Origin: Pirellulales bacterium
GTDB lineage: Bacteria; Planctomycetota; Planctomycetia; Pirellulales; Lacipirellulaceae
Assembly: GCA_028279215.1 (NCBI GenBank)
Contig: JANQOF010000050.1
Span: 27,610 to 91,609 of the forward strand
Direction: 5' to 3'
DNA length: 64,000 nucleotides
Under the pieces are notes generated by a model. That model was not told where the DNA came from and made no database searches. It was given only the letters and a program-made list of their open reading frames with translations. This document shows positions 1 through 8,348 of this stretch, one piece after another. Positions within the stretch are counted from its first letter, which is position 1; every line of letters starts with the position of its first letter. A program made the position numbers and the translations under genes.

Positions 1-643
1 AACCAAGACTCTGCAGCTTCCTGGCCAGCCGTGCGTCAAACTTCGCCTGTATGCTGGGGCGCCTGCGAACAATCTCTTCAAACTCACCGGCGTAGTGCTT
101 ACCCTCCTCCGTCCAGTTCATGACGAAGGCATGGATATGCAAATGCGGATCGGCGATGCCATCGACGGGGCGGGAAGTCTTATGCAAAAAGTCCGCGTAG
201 ATCAGCTTGCCGGTCGAGGCTTTATGTTGGGTGCTGGCGTGTTTTCCCTTGCGAACACGGCGTTGCCTCAAGGGTTCCACATCGTGCCGCATCGTTTCGT
301 GCACGGCTTCACGCAAGATGGCGCTGATACGTTCATCATCGAGAATGGCCCAGGCCAGAGATACGCTCTTGGGCACCGAAAACGTTAAGTCCATCCCTGG
401 GCGACGGTCTTTGCGGAGGCGTTGCGTCAGCTTCGTTCCCTCGACGGGATGCTTGCCTTCGAGGAGTTGATTGAATTGCTCGCGGGTAGCTTGTGCGCCC
501 TGCCCCAAGCCTAGTAGTGCTGCCCCTTTGCCGTGCCAATGTCCAGCAACTTCCTGACCGAGGTAATAGTCACCCTTGGTCAATACGGTTTCGAAGTATT
601 TTTGTGTACCAGCGATGCTGGTGGACTGGGTGGCAAGGAGCAT
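1..643 (-). CDS. MobF-family conjugative relaxase (TrwC/TraI-like), N-terminal part, cut by window edge
   Basis: About 214 codons are open from an ATG at 643 to the window edge with no stop, so the C-terminus (normally a helicase) lies outside. The reading matches the TrwC relaxase domain: Tyr16 and the Tyr26-Tyr27 pair sit where MobF relaxases carry their nicking tyrosines, the conserved TFSVPKSVSLAW block is at about residues 87-98, and the metal-binding HLHIH triad (His167, His169, His171) follows ADP. In this family the protein nicks the transfer origin and stays covalently bound to the 5' end during conjugation. It reads leftward, away from a short non-coding stretch and the divergent-looking accessory gene at 879-1439 (same strand, upstream). 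Family assignment is firm; whether the full gene is intact cannot be seen. Confidence 0.93.
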   Translation of the reverse strand, partial: MLLATQSTSIAGTQKYFETVLTKGDYYLGQEVAGHWHGKGAALLGLGQGAQATREQFNQLLEGKHPVEGTKLTQRLRKDRRPGMDLTFSVPKSVSLAWAILDDERISAILREAVHETMRHDVEPLRQRRVRKGKHASTQHKASTGKLIYADFLHKTSRPVDGIADPHLHIHAFVMNWTEEGKHYAGEFEEIVRRRPSIQAKFDARLARKLQSLG

Positions 644-742
644 TGTGCAGGAATGTTATGCAGTGAGCGACACGGAATCAAAGATGCGGTGACGCAAAAG
701 AGTTAGGTCAGGTTATGTGAAGTTTAAGTATTAGGCTTGTCT

Positions 743-759
743 CCTAAGCAGAGCTTAGG
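743..759. other. Perfect inverted repeat, candidate part of a transfer origin
   Basis: Two 7-base arms (CCTAAGC and GCTTAGG) flank a three-base loop AGA. The hairpin lies in the 235-base gap just upstream of the relaxase gene and downstream of the HTH/coiled-coil gene. MobF systems usually carry their nic site and inverted repeats next to the relaxase gene, so an oriT role is inferred from position only; no nic sequence is recognised. Confidence 0.35.
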
Positions 760-878
760 TGCTGTTCACGCTGCCACTTCAGTGACGCGCATGCAACGTT
801 TTGTAGCCGCTGCTACGATTTCATCCACAGGTTGTGCGATTCCCAAATTTCGGAATACGCGCCTCCCCTATTCCCGAC

Positions 879-1439
879 TTAGCCGAACAGCTTCTCGAAA
901 ATCGATTTCGATTTCTCAGCCTCAAGCGCAAGTTGCAAACTCTTGATCTTGCGTTTGGCGTTGTCTCTGACCTGCTCGTGTTCTTTTTCCGAGTTCGCTA
1001 TTTGAGTTTTGAGCGCTTCGAGTGGCTTCTCCCAGCCTTGGGCTTTCTGCGTGCGGTCTTCGATCAATCGCATCGCACGGTCATGGCTTTCCTGTGTCCG
1101 TTTCAGCACGTCGTTCAGTTCATCGAGTTGCCGCTCCAGCCGCTCGCGAATGCGGATTTCGGAGTCCAATCGCTGCTGGATACTGCTGAACAGCTGACCA
1201 CCCGACTGGTCACCACCGGATTGCGCACCGGTGCTGCTCTTGGCAACAGGAGTGGCACGCTCAAAATCTTCGGTACGCACGTCGTAGAGCCGGACCAACT
1301 CGGCCGCATCGATCACCGGATTCCCTTTGTCGTCCTGCTCGGCCGATAGCCTGCCTTGTTTAATGTGCTTCTTGATTGTGGTCCGGCTCTTGCCGGTGAT
1401 GCGGTGGACCTGGGTGATGTTGAATTTGGTGGTGGTCAT
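879..1439 (-). CDS. HTH plus coiled-coil DNA-binding protein, probable plasmid/mobilisation accessory protein
   Basis: The 186-residue protein begins with a MerR-like helix-turn-helix (about residues 5-45, with TQVHRITGKSRTTIKKHIKQG), then a low-complexity Ser/Gly/Gln linker and a long charged helix with heptad character from about residue 75 to the C-terminus, ending in EKLFG. Such N-terminal HTH plus coiled-coil proteins accompany relaxase genes on mobilisable plasmids, where they bind oriT or regulate the operon. I chose the ATG at 1439 because the HTH starts directly after it; a longer frame reaches 1508 but adds residues that do not look like protein. It is followed on the same strand by the relaxase gene. 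Six TGGTCA boxes lie just upstream and are plausible operators. Exact function is inferred. Confidence 0.75.
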   Translation of the reverse strand: MTTTKFNITQVHRITGKSRTTIKKHIKQGRLSAEQDDKGNPVIDAAELVRLYDVRTEDFERATPVAKSSTGAQSGGDQSGGQLFSSIQQRLDSEIRIRERLERQLDELNDVLKRTQESHDRAMRLIEDRTQKAQGWEKPLEALKTQIANSEKEHEQVRDNAKRKIKSLQLALEAEKSKSIFEKLFG

Positions 1440-1473
1440 GGGCGTACAGTGTTGATCAGTTGAACGAATTACT

Positions 1474-1743
1474 TGGTCACCGTAGCACGATCTGCGTGCG
1501 GTGCGCAAGCAGAAACGACCACCCTACTCCCAGGCTGGTTGTGCCGGGGTGTGCAGTGACTAATGGTCACTGTGGTCAGTGCTCGCGCCAGCGTGTTCAC
1601 GGGGAGTGATGTGCTGCTGTTGGTCATTGACCACCAATTGATCGTTTATGGTTAAGCATGGATGCCTTGGCATTCGTGACTTGTAGTAGGGGTGTTCAGC
1701 GCGGTGCAGGGAGTAGGGGGATCACCTTGGTGAGCAGTGACCA
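1474..1743. repeat. Cluster of six TGGTCA/TGACCA boxes
   Basis: TGGTCA occurs on the + strand at 1474-1479, 1564-1569, 1573-1578 and 1621-1626, and its complement TGACCA at 1628-1633 and 1738-1743. The copies at 1621 and 1628 form a 13-base palindrome, and the box at 1564 overlaps a second dyad, AGTGAC(5)GTCACT at 1555-1571. The cluster fills the gap between the HTH/coiled-coil gene and the Rep-like gene. Iterated boxes of this kind serve as operators, partition centromeres or replication iterons on plasmids. The repeats are seen; the role is inferred. Confidence 0.5.
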
Positions 1744-2009
1744 GACAAGTTATGCACAGTTTCTGGTCGAAACCTGTGCAAGAATCGTGTACAGTGGTTC
1801 CCACGATGGCCGAATCGTGGCCATTTGGACTCTTATCGGGCAGGCTGTTCTGGCGTTGCCCAACTAACAACCAACCCACAAGGAGGGCGTCACCCCGAAA
1901 GAAGCTGCCACAACAAAAAACCACCGCGGCAACGGTGGCTTTTGAAGAAATCAGAAGAGCAGGGGGCTCTTATCTCGTTATGTTCTCAGTCTAGCGCTCT
2001 TCAATCTGC

Positions 2010-2059
2010 AATGCAAATCAAAAGTGATTCGGCAAACAGTTATGCATGTCATTTGCATT
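2010..2059. promoter_or_regulatory. AATGCAAAT / ATTTGCATT dyad upstream of the Rep-like gene
   Basis: A 9-base word at 2010-2018 recurs as its exact complement at 2051-2059, 32 bases later, directly upstream of the start of the HTH gene at 2114. The region is AT-richer than the genes around it. It could be an operator for that protein or part of a replication/control region. Only the symmetry is directly visible. Confidence 0.35.
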
Positions 2060-2113
2060 GTTGTCCGCTGCTGATTGCAGCGCCATGCTGATGAGGGAAA
2101 CGCAATACGATGC

Positions 2114-2929
2114 ATGATGCACAATAGTGAAACGCACACTGGCCGGTGTTTTGTTCCAATTCGTTCTCCGGAGCAGCGGAGTAGGGACCACGCGGCGGAG
2201 GTTAAGACTCTCGAAGCTCGTCTGTTTGCCAACATGCGATCAAAACGCGACAAGCAGAGAAGTGATAAGCCCATTGGCTATGAAAGGCCTGCCTTCAACA
2301 CGCCGCAATACTGGCGTGACTGCGCGCAAGGATGGATCACTGACGATGAGCAACGAAGTGACCAGGCGGATTCTGAAAATCGGCGGAGGAGGGCGATTGA
2401 CTCAAAATACAACAAGGCTACCCCGCCGCACCGCCATGACCGTGCAGCGCCGCGCCCGAGCAAGCAGTTCTCCAAACCGATGGCGACGCAGGCGGCTCGC
2501 GATGACCGTCTAACGCCACAATCGAAGGCGTTGTTGCAGGTGCTGGTTGCGCGGACGGGCAGGGGGCGTTTTACGGATACCACCAAGACCACGCTCGGCA
2601 TCATCATGAACCGCTGCCCGAGGTCGATTCAACGGTATATACAGGAGTTGATAAAGTTTGGGTATCTCCGCACCCAAGCCATCAAGAGCCGACGCACTGG
2701 GTTCTTCATTGGATTGCGTATATGGATCATGAACAGCGTATTGCCGTTTTGGGCGGGTGAAAATGCTAACTACGATGCCGAAAAGTGGTTCACACTTCCC
2801 GGAACCCGCAGAAATCGAGTGGAGACAGAAGCGTCCCCTATTAATGATATACATTTAATACAGAACGCACTTAGCGTGAAGAAGCCACCATGGTTTGCAG
2901 ATTATGCGTATGGCTTGGAGCGTTCCTAG
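2114..2929 (+). CDS. HTH protein resembling plasmid replication/regulatory proteins
   Basis: The 271-residue product has a charged, Arg-rich N-terminal half and a winged-helix-like domain at about residues 125-205: a DRLTPQSKALLQVL helix, then TTKTTLGIIMNRCPRSIQRYIQELIKFGYL as helix-turn-helix plus recognition helix. This form is common in plasmid replication-associated and HTH_36-type proteins. The frame extends to a TTG at 2075; the tandem ATGs at 2114 and 2117 look more likely, though no good ribosome site is near. Neighbours (relaxase, box cluster, inverted repeat) fit a replication or copy-control role. It might equally be a plain transcription factor of the element. Confidence 0.65.
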   Translation: MMHNSETHTGRCFVPIRSPEQRSRDHAAEVKTLEARLFANMRSKRDKQRSDKPIGYERPAFNTPQYWRDCAQGWITDDEQRSDQADSENRRRRAIDSKYNKATPPHRHDRAAPRPSKQFSKPMATQAARDDRLTPQSKALLQVLVARTGRGRFTDTTKTTLGIIMNRCPRSIQRYIQELIKFGYLRTQAIKSRRTGFFIGLRIWIMNSVLPFWAGENANYDAEKWFTLPGTRRNRVETEASPINDIHLIQNALSVKKPPWFADYAYGLERS

Positions 2930-3037
2930 CGCCACACGGCTTCTCAGTTCACTGAATTTGTTGACATAACTCGATCTGACTGGCAGATGTAGTTTCGTGT
3001 GCCTTCAGTGATCTGGGCGATAGGAAGAAGAGGGTAG

Positions 3038-3178
3038 CTATTCCTGATCTTCGACGGGAGGAAACGTCGTGACGTCTGTCGGTGGAGCGTATTGATGTTC
3101 CCGCATCAGCGTGATGAGATTGGCTAGGCGTGGGTACTTCTTGATGAATTCAATCTCTGCCTTGGTGTCTTCGTCCAT
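3038..3178 (-). CDS. Small hypothetical acidic protein
   Basis: A 46-residue product beginning MDEDTKAEIEFIKKYPRL. I set the start at the ATG at 3178 because AAGGAAGG lies about nine bases upstream; a longer frame to 3232 lacks such a site. No signal peptide, membrane segment or known domain is visible. It lies alone between the Rep-like gene and the secreted protein, reading leftward. Probably element cargo or a small regulator; function unknown. Confidence 0.45.
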   Translation of the reverse strand: MDEDTKAEIEFIKKYPRLANLITLMREHQYAPPTDVTTFPPVEDQE

Positions 3179-3722
3179 AGTGCTTTTCCTTCCTTGGTGG
3201 CTGGACGTTAACAACCACAAGACATGGCCCACCTTATTCGACCCGAAGGCTTTTATTCGGTGGCATCCAACCGGAAGGCAGTATGTCTTGCGGGTTGTTA
3301 CGCCCGGTCAAGCGGGATTGCTTGACACCATGAAGTTATCGCGATTAGCCAGTGCAAACAAGAAAAAATGACGTGATAGGGGTAGACTCTGGAGTAGGAG
3401 GTTGCATACATGGAAAGACACCTGGATCACTTTCGGCCAACTATTTGACACCGAGATCAGTGCCCGAGGCCTCCAACTTTCGCAATTACAGAACTTGTCG
3501 TGGGGTTGTATCGTCTTTTTTTGGCAGTCCCAGTACTGCTTACCCCGAATAGGGGGCAAGCGCCAGGCTGTTCAGCGTAGGGTCAGCCGACGTAGCATAA
3601 GCAAAGGCCGGGCGGTCATGCGCTTCGCAAGGGTCCGGCGCGAGTTAAATAGATCTCGTAACGGTACGCGGTTGCATAGCGTGCCTTCAACTAGTTCTGC
3701 CAATTGATTATGGGGGTGTGTA
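3179..3722. other. Gap without a convincing gene
   Basis: Several short overlapping frames run through this 544-base stretch but none has a ribosome site, recognisable domain or coding-like composition. No insertion-sequence ends or tRNA are visible. The last bases (TATGGGGGTGTGTA) are the leader of the gene at 3723. Confidence 0.4.
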
Positions 3723-5147
3723 ATGAAGCGTCTAAGGAGCACTGTTTCTATCTTCTTGTTTCTTGGGATCTATTGCAGCAGTGTTAGGGCAGAAGAGCTT
3801 AATCTCAAGAAGACTCCATATGGCGAAAAGCTATCAGAGCGACTTTCATACTTTGTGAGAATTGGTAACAACGGAAGCACGGATCTCAAACAGCTAAAGT
3901 ACAACACAGATACCTACGATTTAAGCGGCACGATTGAAGTTAGGGTAAGTCACTCCTGGGGGAAAATAGTATGGACCGATTACGCGGTCTTTCCTCCAAA
4001 AGACCGAAAGAGGGAAATAGAAGTGAGCGCCAAAGGAGAAGCAGCTTTTGTGTTCAACCTGCGAAGTAAAGATCTATCCGTGGGAACAAGAATACCATTG
4101 GGTGAACGGTCTGTGCGCGTCTTGGGGAAGAGGTATAGTTGGAATTTTGGGCATGTTGGCATTTCTGCGGATCAAATGCGACGAGCACTTGATGGAGACC
4201 TAACCGCTCTGGTAGAGACTATTCCGACACTCGGTGCATACAGCAAGCAGCATGAGAACGACTACCACACGACGCTGAAACGACTTCAGGCGCAGTATGG
4301 AAAAGACAACGTGTATCTTGCGAGCAAGCAGTTCGTCGACCGCATGAAGCCGTCTCAGGTGGGCAACTATGTTATCAGCCTAATTGCTACGGGTGGTGCA
4401 ATCGCACCAGCAATTATCGGAGGAATGCAGAAGCAATTCGATCGAGAGCGCTCATTGCTGTCGACATGGTTTCGGCGTCGTGCCATCTCGAACGGCGAAA
4501 AGATTGCAGCCGATATTCTTGACGGCAAGGGTGTTACCATTCCTCACTATCACCTGACTGTTAAGTGGATTACTATAGATTATCGGAATAGGTCTGGGCT
4601 TACCGTACTTCCTATGAAGTATGCGTCCGAAGGGTTCAAGCCTATAACTCCGTGGATCAAGGAAAGCCATGGCGCATTCTATGTCCTAATCAAAGCAAGA
4701 ACCCAAGGCCAGAATCCGCAGGTAGACTCGCGAGGCTTTGACGCCGATTCACTAAGTGGAGACGATTTCCCTGAACGCAGAATGAAGGGACGGGTGATAG
4801 GCGGTGTCATCCAACCATCGTACCCGTCGGATTTCAGAGGCATGCCTGCGGCAGATCATGGCATGCAATTTCAGCTCAAAGTTGTTAACGACACAGGCCT
4901 ACGACTGCGCATTGCTATCCTACGAGGCGGCCATCCTGAACCCGTGCATTGGAGTCGTACTCTTAAGCCAGGCGAGGTGGCGTATGCTCAACCCGGCGGA
5001 GTTAGCGAACGGGTCGTAGGCGTGTGGGACAGGGAAGATGGAAGTCTTCTCCTCGTCAAGTCACTCGCGATAGACAAGAATATGCATATTGCGATTTCGT
5101 ATGACCCAGTCAATAGACGCTATTGGATTTCGGACCAATCTAGATGA
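3723..5147 (+). CDS. Secreted protein of unknown function
   Basis: The 474-residue product starts with a classical signal peptide (MKRLRSTVSIFLFLGIYCSS then VRAEE, cleavage likely near residue 24), so it should be exported. The mature part has beta-rich stretches with evenly spaced hydrophobic residues, a Gly/Ile-rich segment at about residues 215-235 (SLIATGGAIAPAIIGGM) that could insert in or lie on a membrane, and a C-terminal beta-sandwich-like region. The start has a G-rich ribosome site about five bases upstream. I recognise no family. Its base composition is more AT-rich than the core genes of the window, which agrees with island cargo. It has no clear operon partner. Confidence 0.7.
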   Translation: MKRLRSTVSIFLFLGIYCSSVRAEELNLKKTPYGEKLSERLSYFVRIGNNGSTDLKQLKYNTDTYDLSGTIEVRVSHSWGKIVWTDYAVFPPKDRKREIEVSAKGEAAFVFNLRSKDLSVGTRIPLGERSVRVLGKRYSWNFGHVGISADQMRRALDGDLTALVETIPTLGAYSKQHENDYHTTLKRLQAQYGKDNVYLASKQFVDRMKPSQVGNYVISLIATGGAIAPAIIGGMQKQFDRERSLLSTWFRRRAISNGEKIAADILDGKGVTIPHYHLTVKWITIDYRNRSGLTVLPMKYASEGFKPITPWIKESHGAFYVLIKARTQGQNPQVDSRGFDADSLSGDDFPERRMKGRVIGGVIQPSYPSDFRGMPAADHGMQFQLKVVNDTGLRLRIAILRGGHPEPVHWSRTLKPGEVAYAQPGGVSERVVGVWDREDGSLLLVKSLAIDKNMHIAISYDPVNRRYWISDQSR

Positions 5148-5438
5148 CAGTGATCTAACCTAATCGACTGCTTTTGGCAATTTGTGCAGTGAAGGAAAGC
5201 GGTGGGATTCACAATTGCCGGGAATCGGTAATATGTTGCCGCGTTGTGTGTCACTAATCGCCTGTTCCACGGGCAGCCTTCCCTCTATCTCCCGTCGCCA
5301 ATCTTCGTTAGCACGAATCATTGCCAACGCCCGAAAAGTCATCAACAGCCGATTGCTCTAATCGTGCGCTTCCATCAGGACTGAGTAGCACTGGCTGCAT
5401 CGCAAAGCGAAAAACGCCATAGGCACAAATTGTTTGCT

Positions 5439-5490
5439 TTGACGAGCAGCAAGGAATCGTGATAAAGTAGAATGAGACGAACCAAAGGAG
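5439..5490 (+). promoter_or_regulatory. Candidate promoter and ribosome site of the toxin-antitoxin operon
   Basis: TTGACG at 5439-5444 and GATAAA at 5461-5466 are 16 bases apart and resemble -35 and -10 boxes. AAAGGAG at 5484-5490 lies 10 bases before the antitoxin ATG. Assigned by pattern only. Confidence 0.4.
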
Positions 5491-5500
5491 ACGGATACCG

Positions 5501-5770
5501 ATGCCAACCAACCAAGACACCGAGAATGTGATCGCGGCGGTGCTCGCGCTACCGGCCGATGAGCGCTTGGCGGTTATGGACGCGATACACTTTAGCCTGG
5601 TTGATCCAAAGATTGATCATGGGCCAGGCGAGTCTCTCGACGTTGTAACGGCGATATGGAAAGACGAGATCGCCCAACGCATCGCTGATGTGGACAGTGG
5701 TCGCGTCAAGACGGTCCCGGCCGAAGAAGCGGAAAGGATGATCCGCGGCGATGCAACTCCGTCGGTTTGA
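5501..5770 (+). CDS. Antitoxin, putative addiction module component family (TIGR02574-like)
   Basis: An 89-residue protein whose N-terminus (VIAAVLALPADERLAVMDAI) is typical of the short addiction-module proteins encoded in front of ParE/RelE toxins: an LPADERxxLxxxI helix followed by a Trp/acidic middle and a Glu-rich tail. It should bind and neutralise the toxin from the next gene and repress the operon. Its stop lies 20 bases inside the toxin gene, in another frame, so the two are translationally coupled. A strong ribosome site (AAAGGAG) precedes the start. Confidence 0.85.
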   Translation: MPTNQDTENVIAAVLALPADERLAVMDAIHFSLVDPKIDHGPGESLDVVTAIWKDEIAQRIADVDSGRVKTVPAEEAERMIRGDATPSV

Positions 5771-6056
5771 GTATCACCCGGATGCGATCCTCGAAGCTCA
5801 CCATGCCTTTCATTGGTATGCAGAGCGTAGCGACCAGGCTGCGGAGCACTTTTGGGAAGAGCTGGTCCGCGCACGCAATCTCGTGTCAGAGCGTCCGCAC
5901 AGTTGGACGCCTTACTTTCACGGCACTCGCTGTTTTAAGCTCCGGAAGTACCCTTACGGGCTGGTCTTCATTGAGCGGGAAGACAAGATCGTCGGGCTAG
6001 CCGTATGCCATTTCCGCCGACGCCCAGGTTACTGGCGTGAGCGGCTGGCCAACTAA
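5751..6056 (+). CDS. RelE/ParE-superfamily toxin
   Basis: A 101-residue protein with the ParE/RelE pattern: a first strand FEYHPDAILE, a long helix with AHHAFHWYAERSDQAAEHFWEEL, then PHSWTPYFHGTRCFKLRKYP and the strand pair YGLVFIEREDKIVGLAVCHFRRRPGYW. Members either cleave ribosome-bound mRNA or poison gyrase; the sequence here (FxxxR..LxxYPYGLVF..D.I.I.A..H..R.PGYW) is the usual form paired with TIGR02574 antitoxins. It overlaps the antitoxin by 20 bases and shares its promoter. Such pairs stabilise mobile elements, which suits the island context. Confidence 0.87.
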   Translation: MQLRRFEYHPDAILEAHHAFHWYAERSDQAAEHFWEELVRARNLVSERPHSWTPYFHGTRCFKLRKYPYGLVFIEREDKIVGLAVCHFRRRPGYWRERLAN

Positions 6057-6272
6057 TAGCTTCTTCGTTTGGTCCATTCTGAGAGGAGCAATAGGAAAGT
6101 GATGGCAGACTGCAAGAAACTCCTAGCGGAGACCATCGCACCCGCTAGAGTCCCACCTACGCTCTGTCTGGTCTACGCCACCTATGCACCAAACTTCCAG
6201 AACACCTGAGCGCGAATGTAGGATTCTCGAATTCCTCAAAGCGAGCGAAATAGCATCTCGGTTAACCCGCCG

Positions 6273-6926
6273 TTATCCAATCCCATTTCCTCCAGCTAGT
6301 TTTCCCATGATCCTAATCACCTGCTTGAGTGGCTTCCCGATCTCTCTTATTCTCTCAAGAGAGAATTTATGTTGGAGTGCATTTTCAACAAGATAAAAGA
6401 TCTCCTGGCGATTTTCGTTGTATCTCTCCTCGACATCTACTAATGCACTGCGAGCACAAACGAACAAGTCCTTCATGCTCGAAAAGGCCGACTCAGCCGA
6501 TTGTGCAGAAATTGACGCAATAGTTGAGTTTGTTATCGTTCCTTCGACCACCTGAAAGAACACTACGCTGGGCAGCTGGATTTTAGTGCTTACTCCAAGG
6601 AAGGAGTGCAGCTCCGTCCAAGCCGACTGAGCGTCTAATGTGTCAGAATCCAGCCATTCTTCTCGTTGGGACGGGGGACGCAGTGGTGTAAACAGCACAA
6701 AGACACAGAAGAATTCGCCAGAAATGTCATTCAAGGCGTTCCAATACGCTTCATTTGACATCGCGTCGATAACCTCAGCGTCCTCGCGACGGTACAGGAC
6801 AAACGCGCCTATTAGCGCACCATCCTCAGAACGCTTTTTTTCGTAGAGTTTTGGCGCAAGGTCCCGAAAACTTGCGGTATCGAGACCTGCCCCATAGCTT
6901 TGCTTAGCGATTCTGATTCGATACAT
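6273..6926 (-). CDS. Uncharacterised island protein
   Basis: A 217-residue protein with no signal peptide. It alternates predicted strands and helices (for example GAFVLYRRE and SGEFFCVFVLFTPL, then a helical C-terminal half with SMKDLFVCARSALVDVEERYNENRQEIFYLV), giving an alpha/beta look, and ends in GKLAGGNGIG. No family is recognised. It reads leftward, alone, between the toxin-antitoxin pair and the IS3 scar that precedes the Hachiman operon. AT-rich relative to the core. It could be a defence or regulatory gene, but nothing in the sequence proves this. Confidence 0.6.
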   Translation of the reverse strand: MYRIRIAKQSYGAGLDTASFRDLAPKLYEKKRSEDGALIGAFVLYRREDAEVIDAMSNEAYWNALNDISGEFFCVFVLFTPLRPPSQREEWLDSDTLDAQSAWTELHSFLGVSTKIQLPSVVFFQVVEGTITNSTIASISAQSAESAFSSMKDLFVCARSALVDVEERYNENRQEIFYLVENALQHKFSLERIREIGKPLKQVIRIMGKLAGGNGIG

Positions 6927-7049
6927 TTCGCAGCTGGTTGCTAAACGATTACTCTATATTATCTTCGAACTTCCTTGATATGCTTGTTTGCCCACAACTC
7001 CTGTATAAGCTCCTTTTGCTGAGCGGTCTAGGAGGTCGAACGGAAGAAT

Positions 7050-7131
7050 AGCAGCGAGCGGCGAACTCCGCTGGAATCTGGTAATCCAACGAACTGTGGA
7101 TGCGATGGTGGTTGTAATCGAGCCGCCAGGG
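7050..7131 (-). pseudogene. IS3-family transposase remnant (C-terminal end)
   Basis: On the minus strand a short in-frame piece reads RLDYNHHRIHSSLDYQIPAE followed by FAA, which is the hallmark tail of IS3-group DDE transposases. Upstream sequence in the same and neighbouring frames carries only weak hints of the rest, with frame changes, and no complete transposase or terminal repeats are visible. It is a decayed insertion just upstream of the Hachiman genes. Confidence 0.7.
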
Positions 7132-7367
7132 GGAAGCGCACAATCGTAGTGCAACACAAATCAATGTCGCGCCGAACCATCCGTTAACCCAAACCCTAGG
7201 TAGGCCGCGAGTTCCTCGATCGTCAGGACTTCGTCGTGCGAAGTAGCCATAATCCACCTGCAATCCTGAAGCAAAACGTCGGGCCGGATCTCCGTGCCGT
7301 TTTAGGATTGTCACGGTTGCTACCAGTTGCTGGCAATTAGTAGCTCATTCGATAAGATAGGGAGCCT

Positions 7368-8348
7368 ATGGGGATCCCAACTCCTCCAAGCACGCAAGCG
7401 TCGACAGGCTTGTCCTACGATGCATTTCTTGCACTTCTGCGATCTGACACTAAAGCGCTTGACGCGTACTTCGGTGAGCTGGGCGCAAGTGTGATGCTGC
7501 CTTCCACGCAGGCAACCGTCCATTGCCGCTACCTGAAACTGGATGGAAACGGCAATCCCCGTGCAAGTGATTTAGCCTTCCGGTTGGCCAATGAGGTAGT
7601 CAACTATTCAATCCCGCGAAGCGAGATAGTACGTGCGAAGGCCAAAGAACACGGCCCGCACGACACGAGGCACTTGGTGGCCTTGCACCGGAAGGCAGTC
7701 AATCTGTTTACCGACCTCAAGAAGAGCGGAGAGGGTGGTGAGTTGCTCCTCTATCTGCTGGCTGAGACTTATCTGGGCCTGCCACAGCTCTTCTGCAAAA
7801 TGCCCCTGAAGACAAGCAGCTCAATGCACTATCACGGGACGGACGGGCTACATGGTGCTTTCGACCCAGGGACGAACTCCCTTGCTCTCTATTGGGGAGA
7901 ATCCAAACTCCATGCGACGCCTGCGAAAGCCATCAGCGAATGCCTTGAGAGCCTCGCACCCTATGTCCTTCCTGCTGGCGGCTCGTCGGCGCCTCAATCG
8001 CGGGACCTTCAACTTCTGAGCGACAATCTTGATTTGAATGATGCAGACCTTGAAGAGGCAATCCTTCGGTATCTCGATCCTGATGATCCCGCCTACAGCA
8101 AGCTGGTCTATCGCGGTATCGGACTCGTTGGCTTTGATTCCGATTCGTATGCTCCTGGAAAGTCGCCCTTGACCGAAGCCGACCTTTCTACCGCCTTGTC
8201 CTCCTCTACTGCATCGTGGAACACGTCGTTTGCTTTTCATGTCAACAAACAGAAGCTCAAAGACGTGTCGATCGAGCTGTTTTGCATACCATTCCCATCG
8301 GTCCAGCAGTTTCGTGACGCGATGCTAGCGGAGCTTGGGATTTCATGA
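7368..8348 (+). CDS. hamA: HamA, DUF1837 nuclease of a Hachiman anti-phage system
   Basis: The 326-residue protein matches the DUF1837/HamA pattern: GGELLLYLLAETYLGLPQLF (about 123-142, with Glu125), KMPLKTSSSMHYHGTDGLHG (about 144-163, with Asp159) and ALYWGESKLH (about 173-182, with the E-x-K pair Glu178/Lys180). These three blocks form the PD-(D/E)XK-like active site of HamA, the DNase effector held in check by the helicase HamB. The last four bases overlap the start of hamB (ATGA), so the two are coupled. An IS3 scar and an unknown gene lie upstream, an integrase downstream. All key acidic and lysine residues look present, so an active system is likely. Confidence 0.92.
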   Translation: MGIPTPPSTQASTGLSYDAFLALLRSDTKALDAYFGELGASVMLPSTQATVHCRYLKLDGNGNPRASDLAFRLANEVVNYSIPRSEIVRAKAKEHGPHDTRHLVALHRKAVNLFTDLKKSGEGGELLLYLLAETYLGLPQLFCKMPLKTSSSMHYHGTDGLHGAFDPGTNSLALYWGESKLHATPAKAISECLESLAPYVLPAGGSSAPQSRDLQLLSDNLDLNDADLEEAILRYLDPDDPAYSKLVYRGIGLVGFDSDSYAPGKSPLTEADLSTALSSSTASWNTSFAFHVNKQKLKDVSIELFCIPFPSVQQFRDAMLAELGIS

